Shown: positions 1 through 6,298, counted from the first letter of the stretch. The stretch is 17,063 bases of DNA from Pirellulales bacterium (GCA_030642635.1 DAOWNK010000031.1:1-17063); one strand, 5' to 3'. Program-made: numbers and translations. The notes: generated by a model not told the origin, from the sequence alone.

Positions 1-22
1 CCAGCCCCCGAAAATAGCAACC

Positions 23-451
23 ATGTTTCTGTCCACCGTCATATCAAACTGGTTCCGGCGGCTATTTGCCCGTGAACCGCTGGGTCGGCGCGGCGAGCGG
101 GCGGCCGAGCGCTATCTGAAGCGTCGCGGCTATAAAATCATCGGCCGTGGCAATCGCTCGAAGTGGGGTGAGTTGGACCTGGTGGCCGTGGACGGTAAGA
201 CCGTCGTGTTCGTCGAGGTAAAGACCCGCAACGACCCGGCCGCCGGTCATCCGGCCGAATCGGTCGATGCAGCAAAGCAGCGAAGACTCACACGGCTGGC
301 CGTTGCGTTTCTGAAACGTCACAGGCTGCTGGAATACCCGGCCCGATTCGACGTAGTCGCCGTCACCTGGCCGTCCGGCGCGCGGCGTCCGATAATCGAG
401 CATATCTGCAGTGCATTCGACGCAGTGGGGCGGCAGGAATGGTTTTCCTAG
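23..451 (+). CDS. YraN/UPF0102 family nuclease-fold protein
   Basis: This encodes 142 residues, close to the usual length of about 120-140 for the YraN (UPF0102) family, which has the restriction-endonuclease-like PD-(D/E)xK fold. After a short N-terminal extension the family landmarks appear in order: GRRGERAAERYL (residues 21-32, with E25), GELDLVAVDG (49-58, with D52) and FVEVKTR (63-69, with E65 and K67). These are the expected metal-site residues. The physiological role of the family is poorly defined; a link to DNA processing or recombination is an inference from the fold. The start is the ATG at 23, with no clear Shine-Dalgarno. The gene ends in TAG at 449-451 and runs convergently toward the racemase gene, with an inverted-repeat element between them. 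The family call is firm; the function is not. Confidence 0.88.
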   Translation: MFLSTVISNWFRRLFAREPLGRRGERAAERYLKRRGYKIIGRGNRSKWGELDLVAVDGKTVVFVEVKTRNDPAAGHPAESVDAAKQRRLTRLAVAFLKRHRLLEYPARFDVVAVTWPSGARRPIIEHICSAFDAVGRQEWFS

Positions 452-471
452 CGCGGATTATTCATCGGAAA

Positions 472-558
472 CCCGTGTAGCGGCTGGGCTTGCCCAGCGC
501 GTTAACACGGGAGCGTATTGGCCACCAAAGCGTTGGGCAAGCCCAGCCGCTACACGGG
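472..558. repeat. REPIN-like inverted hairpin pair, GTAG type
   Basis: Two 29-bp arms, 472-500 and 530-558, are reverse complements with a single mismatch, separated by 29 bp. Each arm carries its own hairpin. In the left arm GCTGGGC (483-489) pairs with GCCCAGC (492-498) around a TT loop. The single difference turns one pair of the right-hand hairpin into a G-T wobble. GTAG (477-480) precedes the left hairpin and CTAC (550-553) follows the right one, the layout described for REP sequences linked to RAYT transposases. It lies between the convergent yraN and larA genes, 20 bp after the yraN stop. The structure is seen directly; the REPIN label is inferred. Confidence 0.8.
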
Positions 559-594
559 CTGCGCACACTGCCATCTGCGCCGCAAGTCGTTACG

Positions 595-1875
595 TCAACA
601 ATCATTCTGAACTTCCGCCATCACATACGGACCTTTTGGTATGACGGCGATCGTGGCGTCAGGGCCGTATTCCGCCACCGCGTCCGCCACCGCGATCTCG
701 ATGCTTTCGGCCGGCTCAACGAACACCCGACGCAGTGTCGACGGCGGCAGCCCGTCGGTTACTACCTTTATCTTCGCCTTGCGAGCGACCTTGGCCATCT
801 CTTCGAGTTGCCACTGATCCATCACGAAGTAGTCGGTATTGATAATCCGGTCCATGAACGCTTCGAGCGTCGGGTTTTCGTCGAACAGACTCTGGAACTC
901 CGGGCTGCCGATCCCTTCGCTCATGCCGGCGGCCAGGATGATCGTCCCGCCGTGCTTGACGATCGGCAGCGCCGCCACCATGCCCTTGATCGACTGGTAG
1001 AAAGTAGTATCGAGCGGATATCCGGCGGCGGTGGTCACCACGATGTCAACCGGTTCCGGCACGGTATCCGTAACCGATTTTCGTGCCGTCGCGACACCCT
1101 CGTAAAACGCCGCTTCCATGTCGCCGGCCACCACGGCCAGTATCTGCCGCTTCGCGTCGAGCACCACGTTGCAGATGAAGTCGCAGCCGGCCATCCGGCC
1201 GATCGCGGTGTTTTCCTCGTGGACCGGGTTTCCGTCCAGGCGTCCTGCCCGGGCGTTGGGGTGCTCCAGGAAATCGGGGCCGTGCCAGACCTTGATCGTC
1301 TCCAGTGCGGCCAGGCCCGGGCATATCAACTTGCGTCCGCCGGAAAATCCGGCCATAAAATGCGGCTCGATCAGCCCGGTCGTAATCTTCAACTCCGAGT
1401 TGACGTAACGCGAGTCGATCCAGACGGGCACACCTCGCGGACTGTCGCCAAGATACGTGTGCTCGGAAGGCTCACAGCCGAGATGGTTCTCGATGCGGTA
1501 GTTTTCGGCGATTGTACGGCCGACCATTTCGATTAGTTCATCGCCCGTGTTTGAGCGGTGCAGACCGGTAGCCACCAAAATGAGGATTTGATCGCGTGGA
1601 ATACCGCCGGTCTCAATCGCCTCCAAAATCGGCGGCAGGATAATCCGGTTGGGGACGGGTCTGGTGATGTCGCTTATGACTACACAAGCGTTGTGCCGTC
1701 GGCGGGCCAACTCGACAAGCGGAAGCGCCGCAATAGGATTGGCAATACGTTCCGAGACTGCATCTTCAGGCCGCGAAAGCGGATTGGTCGGCTGATACTG
1801 AAGACACCTGACAACGTGCTGCTCCGGCAAATCAACCTCTAAGCCGCTACGACCGTACTCCAGGGTGATCTTCAT
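595..1875 (-). CDS. larA: Nickel-dependent lactate racemase family protein (LarA-like)
   Basis: This is a 426-residue protein of the LarA (DUF2088) family, which uses a nickel-pincer nucleotide cofactor to racemise or epimerise 2-hydroxy acids. The cofactor-site residues known from the Lactobacillus enzyme (H108, H174, K184, H200) are all present with a constant offset of two: H106 in ATGLHR, H172 in EPHF, K182 in SGGRK and H198 in VWHG. An early DITRPVP motif (69-75) is also typical. The ATG at 1875 begins the recognisable domain (MKITLEYG). The frame stays open to a GTG at 1944, but that extension translates a heptamer repeat and is unlikely to be real. No Shine-Dalgarno precedes the ATG; the leader is a run of CCCCCTT units. 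The cofactor genes larB, larC and larE are absent nearby. The substrate could be a hydroxy acid other than lactate. Confidence 0.87.
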   Translation of the reverse strand: MKITLEYGRSGLEVDLPEQHVVRCLQYQPTNPLSRPEDAVSERIANPIAALPLVELARRRHNACVVISDITRPVPNRIILPPILEAIETGGIPRDQILILVATGLHRSNTGDELIEMVGRTIAENYRIENHLGCEPSEHTYLGDSPRGVPVWIDSRYVNSELKITTGLIEPHFMAGFSGGRKLICPGLAALETIKVWHGPDFLEHPNARAGRLDGNPVHEENTAIGRMAGCDFICNVVLDAKRQILAVVAGDMEAAFYEGVATARKSVTDTVPEPVDIVVTTAAGYPLDTTFYQSIKGMVAALPIVKHGGTIILAAGMSEGIGSPEFQSLFDENPTLEAFMDRIINTDYFVMDQWQLEEMAKVARKAKIKVVTDGLPPSTLRRVFVEPAESIEIAVADAVAEYGPDATIAVIPKGPYVMAEVQNDC

Positions 1876-1878
1876 TGG

Positions 1879-1932
1879 AAGGGGGAAGGGGGAAGGGGGA
1901 AGGGGGAAAATATCCGCCTTCACCCTTCCCCC
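1879..1932. repeat. Heptamer tandem repeat (AAGGGGG)x4 with inverted copy
   Basis: Four exact AAGGGGG units occupy 1879-1906, and an inverted stretch CCCTTCCCCC lies at 1923-1932. The two can form a 10-bp G-C-rich hairpin. Four runs of five G separated by AA also fit a strong G-quadruplex motif on the plus strand. The element fills the gap between the small basic protein gene and larA and touches the larA start codon, so the larA message leader is C-rich. It belongs to a set of 7-bp-period repeats in this window. Confidence 0.85.
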
Positions 1933-1936
1933 TTTT

Positions 1937-2173
1937 TTATTCACCTTTATCTGCTGTTTCTGCTTCGGCGCCTGCTTCCGGCTCTTCTTCCTTCTTTTTC
2001 TTTTTCTTTTTTAGCGCCAATTTGTAGACGCGAACCTTGTCCAGCCCGAACGGGCTGTCGCCTTCCACCCATCGATCGGCGGCATTTAGTCGCTGGATTC
2101 TCTCGGCACGGGTAAGGACACTGCGGCTGCGGACCAACCCTGTACGTATTCGTAGGCTTTTATCCATGGTCAT
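1937..2173 (-). CDS. Small basic protein of PVC bacteria (TIGR04137-like)
   Basis: This encodes 78 residues. The N-terminal half (MTMDKSLRIRTGLVRSRSVL, then TRAERIQRL, W35, SPFGLDKVRVYKL) resembles the small basic protein family I recall from Planctomycetes, Verrucomicrobia and Chlamydiae (TIGR04137), thought to be ribosome- or RNA-associated. That identification is from memory. It is followed by seven lysines (55-61) and then an acidic tail with many Glu and Ala residues. The lysine run begins with the slippery heptamer A AAA AAG in the reading frame (2012-2006 on the minus strand), so a -1 frameshift is possible. A purine-rich Shine-Dalgarno-like stretch (GAGGGGAG) lies about 11 nt before the ATG. 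The gene lies 61 bp upstream of larA on the same strand and may share its transcript. Confidence 0.75.
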   Translation of the reverse strand: MTMDKSLRIRTGLVRSRSVLTRAERIQRLNAADRWVEGDSPFGLDKVRVYKLALKKKKKKKEEEPEAGAEAETADKGE

Positions 2174-2228
2174 AATTGTGTATCTCCCCTCACTTATAGC
2201 ACAAGAAGATATTTAGCATACCAGTGTG

Positions 2229-2241
2229 GTGGCAGTGCCAC
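2229..2241. repeat. Small palindrome, possible REP remnant
   Basis: GTGGCAGTGCCAC is a 6-bp-stem palindrome with a one-base centre. It repeats the GTGGCAC/GTGCCAC ends of the larger element that starts 35 bp to the right, so it may be a collapsed or partial copy. It is short enough that chance is not excluded. Confidence 0.35.
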
Positions 2242-2275
2242 AAGTGCCCTATCCATGGAAAATGATTGTGGTCGG

Positions 2276-2348
2276 GTGCCACGGTTGTTCCAACCGTGAT
2301 GGCTTTTGTAGGGAAACAATCACATCACGGCTGAGACAGCCGTGGCAC
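2276..2348. repeat. REPIN-like inverted hairpin pair, GTGCCAC type
   Basis: The 26-bp arms 2276-2301 and 2323-2348 are inverted copies beginning GTGCCACGG and ending CCGTGATG. Each arm folds into a perfect 8-bp hairpin with a 3-nt loop: CACGGTTG/CAACCGTG on the left, and CACGGCTG/CAGCCGTG when the right arm is read in the same sense. The arms differ at four sites: two in the loop, and two that are stem partners (T-A in one, C-G in the other). It lies between the small basic protein gene and the secreted protein gene. Confidence 0.8.
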
Positions 2349-2387
2349 TAATCAACCGGGTGCTAATCAACCGTGGCGCCAATCAGC
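2345..2387. repeat. Degenerate 15-16 bp direct repeats after the REPIN
   Basis: CTAATCAACC occurs at 2348-2357 and again at 2363-2372. A third diverged copy, CCAATCAGC, lies at 2379-2387. Each copy is preceded by a GTGC- or GGCGC-like sequence. The third copy runs across the TGA stop (2385-2383) of the neighbouring secreted-protein gene. Confidence 0.5.
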
Positions 2388-3147
2388 GGTTCATACCTGG
2401 AAAGAAATTGCGAAAGTTTTGGTAATACTGCTGTGATGCCCTTCCTTGAGCCGCCTCGGCATCGCGATTGATCCGCCGGATGGCGGAGCTTTGTGTACGG
2501 CTGGTGCGCTGGAGGCCGCGAATCGCGCCGCCGACGTGCTGGTTTGTATGCCGCTGCTCGACAAACGGCCTGACCAGCGTGTAATAGTTATTGACCCCGG
2601 AGCCGGCGTCTGCACGAAACAGATTCAAGTATGGGCTGATGGCTGGTTCTGACCGGTAGTTTGAAAACGGTTTGGTTGTCGCCGACCGTGCCCCGGCGGT
2701 TGCCGCCCCACGAGTATATCTGGTTCCGCCGGCACCGCTCCGCTGAGACGAATACGCAGATTGCTGCTGATACTTCGACCGCCTGGAACCGGGCCGGCTG
2801 GAAGACGCCCTGGTCGAACGGCTGCCCGTAGGCCTTAATCCTCCAGTCTGCAGCGAGGACGCTGTTGGGGGCATCCATCGAGTTCCAGCCCCCAACGACG
2901 AAGACGCGGTTGGGGTTGAAGGAATCTCACGTTGTTTCTTCTGCCGCATCTGCCCGGTCGATTGGCCGGTGACGCCCAGTGAGCCTACCGCAGTTGTTCC
3001 AAGATGCTGCGGGGTAATCTTCGCCGAATCGGCCGCTGCCGTCACGCGCGGATCGACCGCAAAATCAGGTTGAGTGATCGGCGGATCGATACTCGGAAGG
3101 ACCCAGCCGCCGACCAACAACGTACATATACCAATTGCTGTGTTCAT
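2383..3147 (-). CDS. Hypothetical secreted low-complexity protein
   Basis: This encodes 254 residues. The N-terminus (MNTAIGICTLLVGGWVLPSI) resembles a short export signal. The middle is low-complexity, rich in Ser, Arg, Thr, Gln and Gly (about residues 65-165). The C-terminal third looks more ordered, with SEPAISPYLNLFR near 165-180, then NNYYTLVRPFVEQRH, and ends in a Tyr/Phe-rich stretch (YYQNFRNFFPGMNR). I have the impression that SPYLNLFR-type segments recur in secreted planctomycete proteins, but cannot verify it. No enzyme motif is visible. It is flanked by hairpin-pair elements on both sides, and its stop codon lies inside a degenerate repeat. No function is assigned. Confidence 0.65.
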   Translation of the reverse strand: MNTAIGICTLLVGGWVLPSIDPPITQPDFAVDPRVTAAADSAKITPQHLGTTAVGSLGVTGQSTGQMRQKKQREIPSTPTASSSLGAGTRWMPPTASSLQTGGLRPTGSRSTRASSSRPGSRRSKYQQQSAYSSQRSGAGGTRYTRGAATAGARSATTKPFSNYRSEPAISPYLNLFRADAGSGVNNYYTLVRPFVEQRHTNQHVGGAIRGLQRTSRTQSSAIRRINRDAEAAQGRASQQYYQNFRNFFPGMNR

Positions 3148-3162
3148 AATCTTTCGCTCCTA

Positions 3163-3264
3163 TATTTAGCCCCGGGTGAATACACCCGGGGCAATGAATA
3201 CACCCAATGATAGCAGAAAACGCTTGCCACGTTTGCCCGCCGTGTATTCACGGCGGGCTAAATA
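3163..3264. repeat. REPIN-like inverted hairpin pair, TTTAGCCC type
   Basis: The 30-bp arms 3163-3192 and 3235-3264 are inverted copies. Both share TATTTAGCCC, the core GTGAATACAC and a terminal GGGC. They differ only in two triplets, CGG...CCG in one arm and GCC...GGC in the other. Each arm still folds into a perfect 10-bp hairpin with loop AATA, so three base pairs have been swapped together. An extra partial core (GAATACACCC) follows the left arm at 3196-3205. The element lies between the export lipoprotein gene and the secreted protein gene. Confidence 0.85.
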
Positions 3265-3360
3265 AAAAATTGTGAACTATTGCCGATTGAATTATACCCC
3301 AACTCGGTCGATTAGGCAATCGGAAACAAGCCACCACTTCGGGGGACAGGGTGCTTATTG

Positions 3361-4434
3361 TTAGTATGTTCTATGACTTGAAGCACGGCCGAGTGTCTGC
3401 ATGGATCGGACGGTGGAAGTACCCAACGCGGAAACCCCAAGGAGACGTTGGAGCGGGCTGATTGCCTTGGCCAGGAAGTTGTTTACTGCCCACATGCCGT
3501 CCTCGGCGATGAATACCCTATCGCCCGGCATGATCTGGTAATTCGTGCCCGCCGAAGCACCCCGGGTAATTGCATCAAAGTCGATCGGCAGAATCTGTTC
3601 GCAGCCGAACCCGCCGGGAGCGGGTCGGGCAATCCAGATAGTCTTGCTGGACAACTGCGACAGACCGCCCACGTTGCCGATTGCGTCCAAGACCGTTTCC
3701 TTGCCGGTGATGGGAACACGAACGATATTGTCTCCAAGCCCTGCTCCCTGGGTGACCACGTAGTAGACCTTGCTGTTAAACGCGGTTACTTCCACCGAGA
3801 CGTCGGGCGAGTCGAAAAACTGCGCAAGGTGCTTTTTTAACGCCTCCTTTACCTCGGCGACTGTTTTGCCGGCCACGTGGACCGAGCCGTACTGGCGTAG
3901 GTTGATCGTCCCGTCCGGGGCGACCAGGTACTCGCCGGTTACCGGCTGCGTGCCCGAGGCCCGGGCCAATTGCACTGTAACCTCCGGCTGGCGGAGCACC
4001 TGCATCAGGTGCTCGGTAATCGCACGCTGAGCCTCCTCGATCGTCATGCCGGCTACTCTGAGCTTGCCGTACGCCGGGCCGAGGTTCACCGTGCCCTCGC
4101 CCTCGACCAGGTAGAAGTCGTCAATCGGCTGGTCCAGCAGCGTGCCGGCCACCTGAATTTGCAGCACGTCGTAGATTTCCGCCCGATACGGCGGCAGCGG
4201 GATCAGCTTGAGCATCTCGACCCGAACCACGTCGGGCGGTGCAAGGCGGTATGTCGGCAACGACATCAAGGATTTTTCCCGAGGCGGTTCCATTGGTGCT
4301 GGAACCGGCTCAGTAAGCGATTGATCGTAAAAGTCGATTGCATGGCAACCGCTAATCGCCGTCACCGCACACGCCGCCAGCATTGCCAGCACGGCAGTCC
4401 GGACGGATGAACAAGAGGAGCAAGTGATAATCAT
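3361..4434 (-). CDS. Polysaccharide export lipoprotein (Wza-like, SLBB domains)
   Basis: This encodes a 357-residue outer-membrane polysaccharide export protein. A lipoprotein signal peptide ends in the lipobox AISGC with C30. Two similar Poly_export-type units follow: the first around DVLQIQVAG...LVEGEGTVNLG...LRVAGMTIEEAQRAI (about 88-145), the second around GEYLVAPDGTINL...VHVAGKTVAEVKEAL (about 165-215). An SLBB-like segment then runs from KVYYVVTQGAG to NVGGLS, and the PGDRVFIAE motif lies near the C-terminus. Wza-type proteins form the outer-membrane channel for exopolysaccharide. The usual partner genes, a Wzc-like kinase or flippase, are not in the window. A weak Shine-Dalgarno (AGGAA) lies 10 nt before the ATG. 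Family assignment is firm; the exported polymer is unknown. Confidence 0.87.
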   Translation of the reverse strand: MIITCSSCSSVRTAVLAMLAACAVTAISGCHAIDFYDQSLTEPVPAPMEPPREKSLMSLPTYRLAPPDVVRVEMLKLIPLPPYRAEIYDVLQIQVAGTLLDQPIDDFYLVEGEGTVNLGPAYGKLRVAGMTIEEAQRAITEHLMQVLRQPEVTVQLARASGTQPVTGEYLVAPDGTINLRQYGSVHVAGKTVAEVKEALKKHLAQFFDSPDVSVEVTAFNSKVYYVVTQGAGLGDNIVRVPITGKETVLDAIGNVGGLSQLSSKTIWIARPAPGGFGCEQILPIDFDAITRGASAGTNYQIMPGDRVFIAEDGMWAVNNFLAKAISPLQRLLGVSALGTSTVRSMQTLGRASSHRTY

Positions 4435-4512
4435 TATATTGTATTTCCTGAATTTTGTTTGGTAATCTGGGTAAATGAAACAACGGCCGCAGGCCCTGCC
4501 CGCAAAATCACC

Positions 4513-4587
4513 CTAATCTGCGCTGTCGGAGTAATCGGCAAAGTTGGCCGCCCACTTGAGCGTGCCATCGGATTGTTGGTTTTTCAT
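4513..4587 (-). CDS. Possible 24-residue small ORF or leader peptide
   Basis: This is an ATG-to-TAG frame of 24 codons with the product MKNQQSDGTLKWAANFADYS plus four more residues (DSAD). It lies upstream of the export lipoprotein gene on the same strand, ending 78 nt before that start. The third codon positions are mostly C or G, as in neighbouring genes, and the codons are not low-complexity. There is no Shine-Dalgarno, and 24-codon open frames are common by chance, so this is tentative. If real it would be a small protein or a leader peptide for the lipoprotein gene. Confidence 0.3.
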   Translation of the reverse strand: MKNQQSDGTLKWAANFADYSDSAD

Positions 4588-4616
4588 CTGGTGCTGATGC
4601 ACATATACACTATACT
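4581..4616. promoter_or_regulatory. Weak candidate divergent promoter region
   Basis: This A/T-rich stretch lies between the minus-strand lipoprotein/small ORF and the plus-strand DUF3467 gene. On the plus strand TTTTCA (4581-4586), a 17-nt spacer and TATACA (4604-4609) form a modest sigma-70-like pair. TATACT follows at 4611-4616, and the complementary strand reads TATAGT. The position suits divergent promoters, but the -35 match is poor. Confidence 0.25.
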
Positions 4617-4695
4617 TAGAGGATAAATAAAGCTGTGACCTGTGGCCGCGGCTTTCGGTTAAAACACAACAAAACAGGGAATGAAAGGAACACTT

Positions 4696-5109
4696 GTGGT
4701 CAAATCATCCGACAAACCAGAAAAAGAGGCCGAAACCCCTGGCCAGGCGACCAACCCGAAGGGCAGTCCAGCTACCCCAGCCGCCGGCGGACCGCAGCGT
4801 GTGCACGTGAAGATCGACGATTCCAAGGTGCTGGCGGCCTATGCCAACTTCTGCCGCGTCACCGGCACGCCGGAAGAGTTGATCATCGACTTTGGGCTGA
4901 ATCCGCAGCCGTTCGGCATACCGGATGAACCTATCCCGGTTACACACCGGATTATCACTAACTTTTACACCGCCAAGCGGATGCTGCATGCGTTGCAGTT
5001 GACCATCCAGCGGCATGAGGCCACATTCGGTGTCTTGGAAACAGACGTGCAGAAGCGTGTACGGCCCGGAGTGATGGGTGGGCAGCAACAGCCGCCGGCG
5101 GGTAAGTAA
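4696..5109 (+). CDS. DUF3467 domain-containing protein
   Basis: This encodes about 137 residues. A Lys/Glu/Pro-rich disordered N-terminus (to about residue 34) is followed by a compact domain running from VHVKIDDSKVLAAYANFCRV through TPEELIIDFG, PQPFGIPDEPIPVTHRIITN and FYTAKRMLHALQLTIQRHE, which is the DUF3467 family pattern. The function of that family is unknown. I chose the GTG at 4696 because AAAGGA lies 6-7 nt before it. An in-frame ATG at 4681 would add five residues but has no spaced ribosome-binding site. A Gln/Pro tail ends the protein. The gene is a single transcription unit, divergent from the export lipoprotein gene and convergent with aroH. Confidence 0.82.
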   Translation: MVKSSDKPEKEAETPGQATNPKGSPATPAAGGPQRVHVKIDDSKVLAAYANFCRVTGTPEELIIDFGLNPQPFGIPDEPIPVTHRIITNFYTAKRMLHALQLTIQRHEATFGVLETDVQKRVRPGVMGGQQQPPAGK

Positions 5110-5135
5110 CTTGATCTGTAAACGTTGGCACAGAG

Positions 5136-5231
5136 GAGAGAAGAGAGAAAAGTGAAGTGAGTTTAGCCGCCGTGTCTACGCAGCGCTGATTTCTCTCTTC
5201 TCTCTTCTCTCTTCTCTCTTCTCTCTTCTCC
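5136..5231. repeat. Heptamer tandem repeat (TTCTCTC)x5.7 with inverted copy
   Basis: Five exact TTCTCTC units fill 5191-5225, with a partial sixth to 5231. The inverted counterpart (GAGAGAA units) lies at 5136-5150, giving a 15-bp perfect stem with 5190-5204 and a loop of about 39 nt. It fills the gap between the convergent DUF3467 and aroH genes. One strand is purely purine along the repeat, so triplex or H-DNA formation is possible. Confidence 0.85.
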
Positions 5232-5270
5232 AGTCCATACGATGTTTTTTAAGTTGAATAAGTAACGCTG

Positions 5271-5711
5271 TTATTGCCGGCTCGGCTTTGCGGAGTCGTC
5301 GATGTGTTCGGCTATCCACCGCTCCAGTTCCGTCCAGTCGACCGGCGGGAGCTTCGAGCGGTCCGGTCGAAGCCTGGCGGCATCTTTGATGTAGACGTGA
5401 ACGATCCGGTCTGCCGGTTTTTCCGTATTCCAGTGCAGCAGGACACGAATGCAGCGTTGCAACGCCCCCGGCACGTCCAACTCGTGGGTGCACATCAATG
5501 CGACGTTCAGCCAGCCCAACTGCCTGGCGGCCAAGGCCGGAAACTCGGCATCCAGGTCGCCGGTGGTCGTGAAGATCGCGCTGGCGACGTCCTCTTCGTG
5601 GATGTCGTTCTGGCGGATCATCAGGGCGAGCAATTGCCGGGTGGCCTTGAGGATTTCTTCGCCGGTGTTGACCTCGACGGTGGTTGCCCCACGAACTCCA
5701 CGACACGGCAT
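5271..5711 (-). CDS. aroH: Chorismate mutase, AroH class
   Basis: This encodes 146 residues, a little longer than the 127 of Bacillus subtilis AroH. It catalyses the rearrangement of chorismate to prephenate on the path to phenylalanine and tyrosine. The start MPCRGVRGATTVE is diagnostic. Active-site residues of the Bacillus enzyme (R7, R63, C75, E78, R90, Y108) align as R7, R63, C74, E77, R89 and Y107, in the motifs MCTHELDV, QRCIRVL and HVYIKDAARLRPD. The ATG at 5711 is chosen because it begins this motif; an upstream in-frame start would add ten unrelated residues. The C-terminal extension (after about 118) is longer than in Bacillus. The gene lies 42 bp downstream of hsp20 on the same strand and may be read from its promoter. 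Confidence 0.93.
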   Translation of the reverse strand: MPCRGVRGATTVEVNTGEEILKATRQLLALMIRQNDIHEEDVASAIFTTTGDLDAEFPALAARQLGWLNVALMCTHELDVPGALQRCIRVLLHWNTEKPADRIVHVYIKDAARLRPDRSKLPPVDWTELERWIAEHIDDSAKPSRQ

Positions 5712-5753
5712 AGCTCTATCCCCGGCAAAAATTGGTTGCAATTGAAATGTTTA

Positions 5754-6212
5754 CTAATCCTCGATCTTTACTTTTATCCGCTTGGGAGTAGCAGGCTGGG
5801 ATTTCTTCAACCGCAGCGTCAGTACACCGTTGACGAATTTGGCGTCGACATCCTCACAGTCGATGTCCTCCGGCAGCGGCACACTGCGGCGGAACACCCC
5901 GTAGCGGGCCTCGCTGTGATAGAAGTCCTTGCCTTCGTCCTCGGCCGACTCCTTCTTTTCGCCGGTTAGCACCAACTGATTGCCCGAGATGCTCACGTCC
6001 AGGTCTTTTGGATCGATGCCGGGCAACTCGGCACGGACGATTACGTCTTCGTCGCCCTCGGCAATGTCGATCACAGGAGTCCATCGCTCCTGAGAGACGG
6101 ATGGCCAGTCGATAGCACCGAACGGCTCGCGCACAAACGTATCGAAGAGCCGATCCATCTCATTGCGAAACTGCTGGATGGGATATCGAACGTTTTTGTA
6201 ACGGAAAACCAT
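5754..6212 (-). CDS. Small heat shock protein, Hsp20/alpha-crystallin family
   Basis: This encodes a 152-residue ATP-independent holdase chaperone. A short N-terminal arm (1-43) precedes the alpha-crystallin domain (about 44-137), which contains WTPVIDIAE, ELPGIDPKDLDVSI, EARYGVFRRSVPLPEDID and the hallmark AKFVNGVLTLRL (124-135). The C-terminal tail carries an IxV-type motif (IKV, about 146-148), used in oligomer assembly. The ATG at 6212 has a strong Shine-Dalgarno (GAGGAGG) 8 nt upstream, which rules out longer starts. A consensus-like sigma-54 promoter lies about 70 nt upstream. The gene is divergent from the fatty-acid operon and 42 bp ahead of aroH. Confidence 0.95.
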   Translation of the reverse strand: MVFRYKNVRYPIQQFRNEMDRLFDTFVREPFGAIDWPSVSQERWTPVIDIAEGDEDVIVRAELPGIDPKDLDVSISGNQLVLTGEKKESAEDEGKDFYHSEARYGVFRRSVPLPEDIDCEDVDAKFVNGVLTLRLKKSQPATPKRIKVKIED

Positions 6213-6282
6213 TGTAAATCCTCCTCTTAAATGGGGTTTACAGTTTGCACTGCTGTAACATTGTAACCGTAAATGAAAGGGG

Positions 6283-6298
6283 TGCAAAATACGTGCCA
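6283..6298 (-). promoter_or_regulatory. Sigma-54 (RpoN) promoter for hsp20
   Basis: Read on the minus strand, TGGCACGTATTTTGCA matches the -24/-12 consensus TGGCACG-N4-TTGCA at every specified base. The -12 GC at 6285-6284 predicts a start near 6272 and a leader of about 60 nt before the hsp20 ATG. Orientation and distance both fit hsp20. The sequence match is seen; activity is inferred. Confidence 0.72.

Noticed and set aside
490..1536. Long plus-strand open frame (348 codons) antisense to larA
   Set aside because: Its product is a His/Arg/Asp-rich string with no domain, and it lies wholly across a gene with complete active-site motifs. It is an antisense shadow of GC-rich codons.
1900..1938. 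Hairpin plus six T on the plus strand, resembling a rho-independent terminator
   Set aside because: Genes on both sides are on the minus strand, so there is no plus-strand transcript to end. The T run is in the wrong direction for larA and the small basic protein.
3283..3323. CCGATTG (3283-3289) and CAATCGG (3317-3323) inverted pair downstream of the export gene
   Set aside because: Only 7 bp with a loop of about 27 nt and no T run. It could be a weak terminator, but support is too thin.
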